Shown here: positions 20,002 to 29,755 of the stretch, one piece after another | How the letters are laid out: each line of letters begins with the position of its first letter | Numbering within the stretch: position 1 is the stretch's first letter | Origin: Salegentibacter flavus | GTDB taxonomy: Bacteria > Bacteroidota > Bacteroidia > Flavobacteriales > Flavobacteriaceae | Length of the DNA stretch: 64,000 bases | Reading direction: 5' to 3' | NCBI RefSeq assembly: GCF_900115145.1 | Contig: NZ_FOVL01000001.1 | Location: 310,001 to 374,000 of the forward strand | Notes under the pieces: model-generated | Told to the model about the DNA's origin: nothing | The model's input: the letters and a program-made list of their open reading frames with translations, nothing else | Database searches by the model: none | Made by a program: the position numbers and the translations under genes

Positions 20002-20685
20002 ATGAAAAAACTTGTTTTAATCTCATTGGTGATTCTTTTTACTTCTTGCGGTCCATCCAGGGAAGTGGCTTATTTTATTATTGATAAGCCTATAAATTTC
20101 AACGAGGAGCGCCGGGAGCTGAGTTTAGATTATATGGAAGAGCGTTATGATCTACGTAAGAAAACCCCGAAGATAACCCCCAAAATGATCGTTTTGCACT
20201 GGACAGCTATACCAACACTTGAAGCTTCATTCAAAGCTTTCGATCCTGTGAAATTACCAGGGGCCAGAGCCGATATCCAGAAGGCGGGCGCCTTGAATGT
20301 TTCTGCGCATTTTCTCGTGCATCGCAATGGCGAAATTTACAGGCTGATGCCGGAAAAACTCATGGCCAGACATGTTATTGGTCTCAACCATGTAGCTATT
20401 GGTATTGAAAATGTTGGTGGCACCGAGGAAGCTCCTTTAACCCAGGCGCAGGTCGATGCCAATATCTGGTTGGTGAATTACCTCGCAAACAAGTACAATA
20501 TCGATTATCTCATAGGACATTATGAATACACTAACTTTGAAAACCATCCGCTTTGGAAAGAAAAAGACAGCGGTTATCGCACCCAAAAAACCGATCCGGG
20601 GGTAGACTTCATGAACGCGGTTAGACGTGCGACGAAAAATTTTAATTTTAAACCCGTTCCCAAGCCTAAATCCACAGTTAAATGA
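20002..20685 (+). CDS. N-acetylmuramoyl-L-alanine amidase (Amidase_2 type), lipoprotein
   Basis: Zinc amidase that would cleave the bond between MurNAc and L-Ala of peptidoglycan or muropeptides. A lipoprotein signal ends LFTSC (Cys16). The Amidase_2 fold is marked by VLHWTAIP (zinc ligand His66), SAHFLVHRNGEIYRLMPE, the segment NHVAIGIENVGG, and LIGHYEY with KTDPGVDFM supplying the later ligands. At 227 residues it has little beyond the catalytic domain, and no cell-wall-binding repeats. It overlaps the M14 peptidase gene by four bases (ATGA), so the products are probably made together and may act in sequence on peptide-bearing glycans. Confidence 0.9.
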   Translation: MKKLVLISLVILFTSCGPSREVAYFIIDKPINFNEERRELSLDYMEERYDLRKKTPKITPKMIVLHWTAIPTLEASFKAFDPVKLPGARADIQKAGALNVSAHFLVHRNGEIYRLMPEKLMARHVIGLNHVAIGIENVGGTEEAPLTQAQVDANIWLVNYLANKYNIDYLIGHYEYTNFENHPLWKEKDSGYRTQKTDPGVDFMNAVRRATKNFNFKPVPKPKSTVK

Positions 20686-22136
20686 AAAACTTTTCAACTT
20701 TATCGATCTTCTTTCTTTTTATAACTTTTGGACTCTCGGCTCAACAGGATAATTTTTATAAAAAGCTTTATGCGAAATATCCCGATTATAAAGAAGAGAG
20801 CATCAATCAAAGAAGATTTACTCACGAGCTGGTTATAGACCTGATCAAAAAACTGGAAAGTAACTCAGAGTTCAGGATTAATAAAGTTGGGGAATCTATC
20901 GAGGGCAGAATTTTAAATCTTTTGAGTATTGGAACCGGTGAGACCGATGTGTTGCTATGGTCCCAAATGCATGGAGATGAATCTACTGCCACTATGGCTC
21001 TTTTTGATATTTTTAATTTCCTGAATGCTGATGATTTTAAAGTTGAAAAGGAAGCACTTTTGAAAGAAGTTACTTTACATTTTCTCCCTATGCTGAATCC
21101 TGATGGCGCCGAAAAATTTCAAAGACGAAATGCATTAGGTGTAGATGTTAACCGGGATGCTTTAAGATTACAATCCCCCGAAAGTAAAACCCTAAAAAAA
21201 GTTAGAGATAGCCTTGATGCCGATTTTGGATTCAATCTTCACGACCAGAGTCGCTATTACAATGCAGAAGGCACCGAAAAACCTGCTACGATTTCATTTT
21301 TGGCGCCGGCTTACGATTATGAGAAATCCATTAATAAGGTTCGAGGGAACGCTATGAAACTCATTGTCCTAATGAATGGCGTTTTACAGAACTATGCACC
21401 CGGGCAGGTTGGTAGATACAACGATGATTTTGAACCCCGGGCCTTTGGCGATAATATTCAGAAATGGGGCACCAGTACTATTTTAATTGAGAGCGGGGGT
21501 TACCCTGATGATCCTGAAAAACAGGAAATAAGAAAATTGAATTTTGTAGCCATTCTTGCTGCAGTTTTCGCTATTGCAGATGAAGATTATAAAACGGTGG
21601 ATATAGCGGAATATGAAAATATTCCGCAGAATGATTCCAAACTCTATGACCTGAAATTAACAGAGGTTACCTATGAATTACTGGGGAATGAATATATCCT
21701 GGATCTCGGGATTAACCACAGTGAAGTTCCAGGCGACACGCCCCAGAAATATTCCTATCGTGCTTATGTAGCAGACCGGGGAGATCTTTCTACGAATTAT
21801 GCCTACAACAGCAAAGACCTTTTAGGTTATAAGCTGATTTCAGGAAAAGTATATCCAGAGATCTTACCCGATGTGGAGGCTGTAGGAAAACTGGATTTTG
21901 AGGAGCTAATGGAACAGGCTTATGCCTATATCCCGGTTGAGAATTTACCGGAAAAAGAAAATTTTACCGATTATCCTGTAAACCTTGTTTCTCCGGATTT
22001 TAAAGTTTCAGAGGATATTTCTCATTCCTTTTTTCTCGAGAAAGATGGGGAGACTGAATACGCGGTGATAAATGGATTCCTGGTTAAAATAGGCGAAGAG
22101 CCTTCCGCAGTAAAAAACGCCTTAATCCTCAAATAA
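20682..22136 (+). CDS. M14 family zinc carboxypeptidase, secreted
   Basis: A 484-residue zinc peptidase with an N-terminal signal peptide (ends FGLSAQ). Zinc ligands are His97 and Glu100 in QMHGDES, and His187 in FNLHDQ. The general-base glutamate is Glu270 in LIESGGY. NPDGAEKFQRRNALGVDVNRD supplies the substrate-contacting Asn-Arg pair. The C-terminal ~190 residues form an extra domain of unknown role. Because it is translationally coupled to the amidase, a role in trimming muropeptides or other peptides is likely, but the sequence does not settle the substrate. Confidence 0.9.
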   Translation: MKNFSTLSIFFLFITFGLSAQQDNFYKKLYAKYPDYKEESINQRRFTHELVIDLIKKLESNSEFRINKVGESIEGRILNLLSIGTGETDVLLWSQMHGDESTATMALFDIFNFLNADDFKVEKEALLKEVTLHFLPMLNPDGAEKFQRRNALGVDVNRDALRLQSPESKTLKKVRDSLDADFGFNLHDQSRYYNAEGTEKPATISFLAPAYDYEKSINKVRGNAMKLIVLMNGVLQNYAPGQVGRYNDDFEPRAFGDNIQKWGTSTILIESGGYPDDPEKQEIRKLNFVAILAAVFAIADEDYKTVDIAEYENIPQNDSKLYDLKLTEVTYELLGNEYILDLGINHSEVPGDTPQKYSYRAYVADRGDLSTNYAYNSKDLLGYKLISGKVYPEILPDVEAVGKLDFEELMEQAYAYIPVENLPEKENFTDYPVNLVSPDFKVSEDISHSFFLEKDGETEYAVINGFLVKIGEEPSAVKNALILK

Positions 22137-22191
22137 AAACCAGCAATAAATAATCCTGGCCTAAAGCGGAGAGGAAAAAAAGGATAATCCG

Positions 22192-22199
22192 TATCTTTG
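22192..22199 (+). promoter_or_regulatory. -7 promoter element of queE
   Basis: TATCTTTG matches the Bacteroidota -7 consensus TAnnTTTG exactly and lies 7 bases before the ATG at 22206. The transcript would be nearly leaderless. No convincing TTG element is seen 19-20 bases upstream. This position argues against a start upstream at the TTG of 22197. Confidence 0.55.
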
Positions 22200-22205
22200 C
22201 GCGCT

Positions 22206-22838
22206 ATGATTACAGAAGATACAAGAAGGCTGGTTGATGAAGGAATTATGCTTCCGTTAATGGAAGAGTTCTATACCATACAGGGAGAGGGATTCCATAA
22301 AGGGACTGCCGCTTATTTTATTAGGATAGGGGGCTGCGATGTTGGATGCCACTGGTGTGACGTGAAGGAAAGTTGGGATGCAGGCCTGCATCCGCCAACT
22401 CATATTGGTAAAATTATTGAAAATGCTACCGCTTATAGTGATACTGTTGTGGTGACAGGTGGGGAACCCCTGACCTGGGATATGACCCAACTCACTCAGG
22501 GTTTAAAAAATAAAGGCAGTAAAATTCATATTGAAACTTCAGGAGCATATAAGTTATCCGGCCAGTGGGACTGGATCTGTCTTTCTCCGAAGAAGAAAAA
22601 ACTTCCAACTGATGAAATCTATCCTTTGGCCAATGAACTTAAGATGATCATCTTTAATAAACACGATTTTAAATTTGCTGAAGAACAGGCAGCAAAGGTT
22701 AGTGAAGATTGCATCCTCTACCTCCAGCCCGAATGGAGCAAAAGAGATAAAATGATGCCGCTAATCGTGGATTATGTAATGAAAAATCCAAAGTGGAAAG
22801 TGTCACTTCAAACCCATAAATATCTCAATATCCCATAA
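22206..22838 (+). CDS. queE: 7-carboxy-7-deazaguanine synthase QueE
   Basis: Radical SAM enzyme that converts 6-carboxytetrahydropterin to 7-carboxy-7-deazaguanine in queuosine biosynthesis. The 210-residue protein has the iron-sulphur motif GGCDVGCHWCD with Cys44, Cys48 and Cys51, preceded by the QueE-type EEFYTIQGEGF. Downstream blocks are VVTGGEPLTWD, HIETSGAY and LSPKKKK. ATG 22206 is preferred to the upstream TTG at 22197 because the -7 promoter element abuts it. The other queuosine genes (queC, queD, queF) are not in this window. It is followed by a bidirectional terminator. Confidence 0.94.
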   Translation: MITEDTRRLVDEGIMLPLMEEFYTIQGEGFHKGTAAYFIRIGGCDVGCHWCDVKESWDAGLHPPTHIGKIIENATAYSDTVVVTGGEPLTWDMTQLTQGLKNKGSKIHIETSGAYKLSGQWDWICLSPKKKKLPTDEIYPLANELKMIIFNKHDFKFAEEQAAKVSEDCILYLQPEWSKRDKMMPLIVDYVMKNPKWKVSLQTHKYLNIP

Positions 22839-22842
22839 AATA

Positions 22843-22868
22843 AAAAAACGCCCGATCTGAGCGTTTTT
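22843..22868. terminator. Bidirectional terminator between queE and the DUF2911 gene
   Basis: Arms AAAAACGC and GCGTTTTT flank a nine-base loop, with A run on the left and T run on the right, in the gap between two convergent genes. Confidence 0.8.
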
Positions 22869-22885
22869 GATCAATGGATAACTTA

Positions 22886-23455
22886 TTAGTTTATATTTTT
22901 AAAAGGCACTTTAACGTATTTGTCGTCCCAGCCAATTAAAAGATTAGTTCCACTGTCGTCACTGGCACTCTCAAAAGTCATAGACAAGTTTTCTATGTTA
23001 GTAGAAGACTCTCTTACAGGCACCGTTATTCTTACTATATCTTCCTCATCGGTATATTCGTAAGCACCCCAGGTGTGGGTTTTTTGATTAAGAATTATTG
23101 TCCACTCCTTTTCCTTCGGAATAGAATATAGAGTGTATGTTCCTGCTTCTACCACAGCATCGCCCACTTTCATGTCTTTATAAAGAGTTAGCTCGGTAGC
23201 TTCATTTGCTCCCGTTCTCCAAACTTGTCCGTACGGCACTAATTTACCAAAGACAACCCGGTTGCGTTTCCTGGGCCTGCTGTAAAGTACCCTGGCGATT
23301 ACATCATTATTGCTGTCGCGGTAGATGATAAGGTCCATTGGACTGGCGTCCATTTTTGGAAAATTGGGGGAGGTAGTGTCTCTCTCCTGTGCTTTTAGCT
23401 GTGGAATTCCCATTAAAAAAATAATTCCTAAAGCTGCGATAAAAATTTTCTTCAT
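22886..23455 (-). CDS. DUF2911 family secreted protein
   Basis: A 189-residue protein with a signal peptide ending LKAQ. The DUF2911 core is recognisable by VLYSRPRKRNR, FGKLVPYGQVWRTGANEAT, the segment AGTYTLYSIP and WGAYEYTDEEDIVR, expected to form a compact beta-sandwich in the periplasm. The family is common in Bacteroidota and has no assigned function. It is a single minus-strand gene convergent with queE and divergent from asnB, with a 264-base interval upstream in which I see no other gene. Confidence 0.88.
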   Translation of the reverse strand: MKKIFIAALGIIFLMGIPQLKAQERDTTSPNFPKMDASPMDLIIYRDSNNDVIARVLYSRPRKRNRVVFGKLVPYGQVWRTGANEATELTLYKDMKVGDAVVEAGTYTLYSIPKEKEWTIILNQKTHTWGAYEYTDEEDIVRITVPVRESSTNIENLSMTFESASDDSGTNLLIGWDDKYVKVPFKNIN

Positions 23456-23719
23456 AGTGTTGTTGATTAATTTTTCTTTTAAATATAAGAGATATTGTAA
23501 TAAATACAGAAGAGATCTGTAAAAAACATCAATAATTATCAGGCAGATACCTTGCCAGATTTACATAACTAAACTTTTTGAGAGAAATTTTACCTGTAAA
23601 GCTTTTAAAATTATGCATATAATGTTTTTTATATTTACAGTTAGTAGCAAAATGTAATTTTTTGTTTTTAAACTGGAAGCTTCAACGCATATTTGTCTTG
23701 AAATATTAAAGCAATTATT

Positions 23720-25342
23720 ATGTGTGGAATTTTAGCAGTAATCGGAGAGCGATTAAGTAAAGAGAAAGTGAGTGGGATCTCCAGGAGAATGTCTCATCGC
23801 GGACCGGATGAAAGTGGACTGCAAATTACAGAAGAAGGATACTTGTTGAGTCATGAAAGACTTTCTATTGTGGATTTGCAAACAGGGCAACAACCAATTA
23901 AAGGTACCAGTAAAGCCTGGATGATCCATAATGGTGAAATTTATAACCACCAGTCACTGCGGGAGAATGAGCTGAAAAGCCACCAATTCAGAACAACAGG
24001 AGATTCTGAAGTAATAGTTCATATGTATGAAGAGTACGGTTATGATTTTGTAGATAAATTAGATGGAGTTTTTGCATTTGTTGTTGTAGACGGGAAGGAT
24101 TTTATAGCAGCCCGTGATCCAATTGGGGTAAAACCCTTATACTACGGCACCGATGAGGATGGTGCGATCTGGTTTGCCAGTGAAATGAAAGCGCTTGCTG
24201 ATCAATGTACCAATTTTGCTGCCTTTCCTCCGGGGCACTACTATACCCCAAAAACGGGATTTGTAGAATATTATAAACCCGATTGGTACGATTATACCAA
24301 AGCAGATAAAGATCTCGACCTTACAAAACTTAGAGAAAGCCTTATTGAGGCAACGAAAAAACGGCTTATGGCCGATGTGCCTCTTGGGGTATTGTTGAGC
24401 GGCGGGCTGGACTCTTCGCTTACCTCTTCTATAGCAGCAAGGTTGATGAAAGACAGCGGACAAAAGCTGCATTCTTTTTCAATAGGATTGGATGAAAGCG
24501 CTCCCGATTTGGTAGCCGCCCGGAAAGTGGCAAAATTCCTGAAGACTGAACATCACGAAATCTATTTTTCGGTAGAAGAGGGAATTGAAATCCTGAAAAA
24601 ACTGGTGTGGCACCTCGAAACCTATGATGTAACATCCATTAGGGCGAGTACACCAATGTATTTCCTTTCAAAAGCAATAAAAGAGAAAGGAGTAAAAGTG
24701 GTTCTTTCAGGAGAAGGAGCCGATGAGATCTTTGGAGGCTATCTCTATTTCAAAAATGCACCCTCTTCCGATGAATTTCAGAAAGAAACAATTCGAAGAG
24801 TACAAAGATTGGCCACTGCCGATTGCTTAAGAGCCGATAAATCTACGATGGCTCATGGATTGGAAGCCAGGGTTCCTTTTTTAGATAAGGCCTTCTTAAA
24901 GGTCGCTATGGAAACCCAGGCAAAATATAAAATGCCAAACACCTATGATGGGGTGGAGAAATATATCGTTAGAAAAGCTTTTGATACTCCCGAAGAGCCC
25001 TTTTTGCCTGAAGAAGTGCTTTGGAGGCAAAAGGAGCAGTTTAGTGACGGGGTTGGATACAGTTGGATAGATGAGCTTATCGCGTATGCTTCAGCTCGTG
25101 TGAGTGATCGGGAAATGGCTGAGGCAGTCGATAAATATCCCCATAATACTCCGGCTACCAAAGAGGCCTATTTTTATCGGGAAATTTTTGCTTCACATTT
25201 TCCGCAGGAGAGCGCAGCCAAAACTGTAAAAAGATGGGTTCCAAAATGGCAGGAAGACCTGGACCCAAGTGGCCGGGCAAACACCTCTCATGTTGCATCA
25301 ACAGCTAAAAAAGAACTTGAGGAATTAGCCAAAGCCTCATAA
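23720..25342 (+). CDS. asnB: Asparagine synthase B (glutamine-hydrolysing)
   Basis: Makes asparagine from aspartate, ATP and glutamine. Cys2 (MCGILAV) is the nucleophile of the N-terminal class II glutaminase domain, with SHRGPDESG and IHNGEIYNH completing the site. The C-terminal synthetase domain has the PP-loop LLSGGLDSS at residues ~226-234 and SGEGADEIFGGY. At 540 residues it is close to the E. coli AsnB length and is a free-standing enzyme, not a peptide- or polysaccharide-modifying variant. It is flanked by its own upstream interval and a nested hairpin terminator, so it is probably monocistronic. Confidence 0.95.
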   Translation: MCGILAVIGERLSKEKVSGISRRMSHRGPDESGLQITEEGYLLSHERLSIVDLQTGQQPIKGTSKAWMIHNGEIYNHQSLRENELKSHQFRTTGDSEVIVHMYEEYGYDFVDKLDGVFAFVVVDGKDFIAARDPIGVKPLYYGTDEDGAIWFASEMKALADQCTNFAAFPPGHYYTPKTGFVEYYKPDWYDYTKADKDLDLTKLRESLIEATKKRLMADVPLGVLLSGGLDSSLTSSIAARLMKDSGQKLHSFSIGLDESAPDLVAARKVAKFLKTEHHEIYFSVEEGIEILKKLVWHLETYDVTSIRASTPMYFLSKAIKEKGVKVVLSGEGADEIFGGYLYFKNAPSSDEFQKETIRRVQRLATADCLRADKSTMAHGLEARVPFLDKAFLKVAMETQAKYKMPNTYDGVEKYIVRKAFDTPEEPFLPEEVLWRQKEQFSDGVGYSWIDELIAYASARVSDREMAEAVDKYPHNTPATKEAYFYREIFASHFPQESAAKTVKRWVPKWQEDLDPSGRANTSHVASTAKKELEELAKAS

Positions 25343-25361
25343 ATTAAGCCTGTGTTTTGAA

Positions 25362-25408
25362 AGACCCGTAGTGCGAGGTATAAAATTACCTGCCCTACGG
25401 GCTTTTTT
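25362..25408 (+). terminator. Nested hairpin terminator after asnB
   Basis: An outer stem CCCGTAG/CTACGGG encloses an inner stem AGGTA/TACCT with a TAAAAT loop; seven T follow. The two-tier stem is longer than other terminators in the window. Confidence 0.8.
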
Positions 25409-25431
25409 TGCACAAATTGTTAATAACTTAA

Positions 25432-27459
<2,028 letters not shown>

Positions 27460-27476
27460 GTTTATAAGCTATAAAA

Positions 27477-27505
27477 AGAAAACCCGTGCCTGTCATGGGT
27501 TTTCT
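27477..27505 (+). terminator. Rho-independent terminator after gyrB
   Basis: Arms AAGAAAACCCGTG and CATGGGTTTTCTT (one mismatch or G-U pair) form a stem with a short CCTGT loop. Confidence 0.75.
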
Positions 27506-27602
27506 TGTTTTAAGATTTTTTGTTTGGTTTTTTTCCCCGGTTATTAAATATGCTGCAAAAGTATTTTTGCTATTTTTACTCCATTAACTAAACCTGAATC
27601 TT

Positions 27603-28571
27603 GTGAAAATTCTAACCAGAACAATTTGCACCCTACTCTTATTTATTTCTTCAAATTTTATAATCGCTCAAAATGATGTAGATGCCGTAGTGGGTGATTT
27701 ACTTCATATTGCTGATGAATTTGCCAGTCCGGCTGCATCCGGGGCAGCCTACCAGGCTAGTGCTGGATGGTTCACCTCTGCGCAAAGTCTGGCTCCCTGG
27801 AAATTTGAAGTTTCAGTGCATGCGAATGGTCTCATTGTACCTTCAAGTAAAAAGAGTAGTACTATTTCCAATAATGAATTTAGTTTACTTAATATAAAGG
27901 GAGCGTCTAACGCCAAAGTTCCAACCGCCTTTGGAGAAACTACCGATGTCTATTATGAGGGTACCGTAATGGGGAATTCTTTCGAGTTTCAGGCCTTGGA
28001 AGGTGTGGATAAAGGACTTATTCCGCATCCGTTTGTGCAGGTAACTATGGGCTTGCCCTATGAATCTGAATTTACAGTTAGAGCCCTGCCTGAGATGACC
28101 ATAGACGATGTGAATTTCAGTACATATGGGGCTGGGATCAAACATAATTTTAGTCAGTATTTTATGTTTAATGAGCCTGAAGATCTTCAGGTCTCTGCAC
28201 TTATTACCTATAGTAAGTTTGATGTGAAATATGCGTTTGATCCTGTGAACATCCCTCAAGTTGCAGTTCTCGATCTAATTGATGTAAACGGTGATCTCTG
28301 GCTTTTTGAAGCCCTGGCCTCAAAACGCTACGAAAATTTTGAGATCTTCGGTGCCCTGGGGGCAACAAATTCCAACTTTGCTTACGCGATGGATGGCAGT
28401 GGGCCGTTTTTAGGAAATATAAATACAGCTCTGGAAACCCTGGGAGAAAATGAACTTCAGTTTAAAGGAGACATAGGTTTTAATTTATACTTCAATAAAT
28501 TTAAAGTAAGCACGATGGTAACTGCAGGAAGCTTTTTTAATATGAATCTCGGCCTGCATTTCAGGATTTAA
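27603..28571 (+). CDS. Outer-membrane beta-barrel-like protein (DUF6588 type)
   Basis: A 322-residue protein with a signal peptide ending NFIIAQ and a GTG start. An early Ala/Gly-rich stretch (FASPAASGAAYQAS) precedes a series of alternating hydrophobic strands ending in the barrel-like LGLHFRI, which fits an outer-membrane protein. The pattern resembles the flavobacterial DUF6588 family; that family name is from memory of similar proteins and is not proved here. No enzymatic motif is seen. It lies between gyrB and mdh, each with separate signals, so it is probably a single-gene unit. Confidence 0.8.
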   Translation: MKILTRTICTLLLFISSNFIIAQNDVDAVVGDLLHIADEFASPAASGAAYQASAGWFTSAQSLAPWKFEVSVHANGLIVPSSKKSSTISNNEFSLLNIKGASNAKVPTAFGETTDVYYEGTVMGNSFEFQALEGVDKGLIPHPFVQVTMGLPYESEFTVRALPEMTIDDVNFSTYGAGIKHNFSQYFMFNEPEDLQVSALITYSKFDVKYAFDPVNIPQVAVLDLIDVNGDLWLFEALASKRYENFEIFGALGATNSNFAYAMDGSGPFLGNINTALETLGENELQFKGDIGFNLYFNKFKVSTMVTAGSFFNMNLGLHFRI

Positions 28572-28619
28572 GGCCTTGGTTTTTACTTCTTTCTATTAGT
28601 AAAGCTTTCCCTTATTTCG

Positions 28620-28627
28620 TATTTTCG
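28620..28627 (+). promoter_or_regulatory. Possible -7 element of mdh
   Basis: TATTTTCG differs from TAnnTTTG at one base and lies 36 bases before the mdh ATG. No good TTG partner is present. Confidence 0.35.
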
Positions 28628-28663
28628 CTAGGAACTAATATTAATTGATATAAAATATATAAT

Positions 28664-29590
28664 ATGAAAGTTACAATAGTTGGAGCTGGTGCTGTTGGTG
28701 CCAGTTGTGCAGAATATGTAGCCATTAAGGATTTTGCATCTGAAGTAGTGCTGCTGGATATTAAAGAAGGCTTTGCTGAAGGAAAAGCGATGGACCTTAT
28801 GCAAACTGCGACTCTAAACGGGTTTGATACCAAAATTACCGGGACTACCGGTGATTATTCTAAAACTGCTGACAGTGATGTTGCTGTAATTACCAGTGGA
28901 ATCCCACGTAAACCTGGAATGACCAGAGAAGAATTGATAGGGATTAATGCAGGGATCGTAAAAGAAGTTGCTACAAACCTTATTAAGCATTCTCCTGATG
29001 TTATTCTTATTGTGGTTAGTAACCCAATGGATACCATGACATATTTGGTGCATAAGACCACAAACCTTCCGAAAAACAGAATAATAGGTATGGGTGGAGC
29101 CTTAGATAGCGCCCGTTTCAAGTTTAGATTAAGCGAAGCTTTAGAATGCCCGCCATCAGATGTTGATGGGATGGTGATTGGTGGTCACAGTGACACTGGG
29201 ATGGTACCGCTTACGCGACTGGCAACCAGAAATTCTGTTCCGGTAACGGCATTTATATCAGAAGATCGTCTAAATCAGGTTTCTGAAGATACTAAAGTTG
29301 GAGGAGCCACGCTAACCAAATTATTGGGGACTTCTGCCTGGTATGCTCCGGGAGCAGCTGTCTCAGCTCTTGTTCAGGCAATTGCCTGCGATCAGAAAAA
29401 AATGTTTCCATGTTCAGCAATGCTGGAAGGGGAGTACGGGCTTAATGACATTTGTATAGGTGTACCGGCTATATTGGGTAAAGATGGTCTTGAAAAGATC
29501 GTTGAACTCGAACTTAGCGATGCTGAAAGTGCTAAAATGAAAGAAAGCGCAGAAGGTGTAAAAAAGACCAATACTTTGCTAGACGTATAA
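28664..29590 (+). CDS. mdh: Malate dehydrogenase
   Basis: NAD-dependent TCA-cycle enzyme that interconverts malate and oxaloacetate. The 308-residue protein belongs to the lactate-dehydrogenase-like malate dehydrogenase group: nucleotide-binding GAGAVGASCAEY (residues 7-18) with acidic LLDIKEG after it, the active-site loop SGIPRKPGMTREEL with the substrate arginines, and catalytic histidine in IGGHSDTGMVPL. The arginine in the loop where lactate dehydrogenase has glutamine supports malate specificity. It is closed by its own terminator. Confidence 0.95.
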   Translation: MKVTIVGAGAVGASCAEYVAIKDFASEVVLLDIKEGFAEGKAMDLMQTATLNGFDTKITGTTGDYSKTADSDVAVITSGIPRKPGMTREELIGINAGIVKEVATNLIKHSPDVILIVVSNPMDTMTYLVHKTTNLPKNRIIGMGGALDSARFKFRLSEALECPPSDVDGMVIGGHSDTGMVPLTRLATRNSVPVTAFISEDRLNQVSEDTKVGGATLTKLLGTSAWYAPGAAVSALVQAIACDQKKMFPCSAMLEGEYGLNDICIGVPAILGKDGLEKIVELELSDAESAKMKESAEGVKKTNTLLDV

Positions 29591-29616
29591 ATACTCAAAA
29601 GTTTAAATGATTTCTT

Positions 29617-29647
29617 AAAAAAGGCCGCAGTTTCTGGGGTCTTTTTT
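29617..29647 (+). terminator. Rho-independent terminator after mdh
   Basis: Arms AAAAAAGGCCGCAG and CTGGGGTCTTTTTT pair with one mismatch and one G-U pair around a TTT loop. Confidence 0.72.
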
Positions 29648-29681
29648 GGGTTTAAAAGTTAAATTATTCCAAATAAAAATA

Positions 29682-29712
29682 TTGGGATTTGATTTTTGAA
29701 ACCCTATATTTG
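29682..29712 (+). promoter_or_regulatory. Bacteroidota-type promoter of secDF
   Basis: TTG at 29682-29684, a 20-base spacer, then TATATTTG at 29705-29712, which agrees with the TTG-N19-TAnnTTTG layout recognised by the Bacteroidota primary sigma factor. The secDF ATG lies 43 bases downstream. Confidence 0.7.
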
Positions 29713-29755
29713 TCCGTTTTTAAAATCGACCTAATTAATTATAATTTAAGGAATA

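Noticed and set aside
23456-23719. Riboswitch or attenuator ahead of asnB
   Set aside because: The 264-base interval is AT-rich with only weak hairpins and no recognisable aptamer; only a weak promoter-like CATATTTG is seen near 23688.
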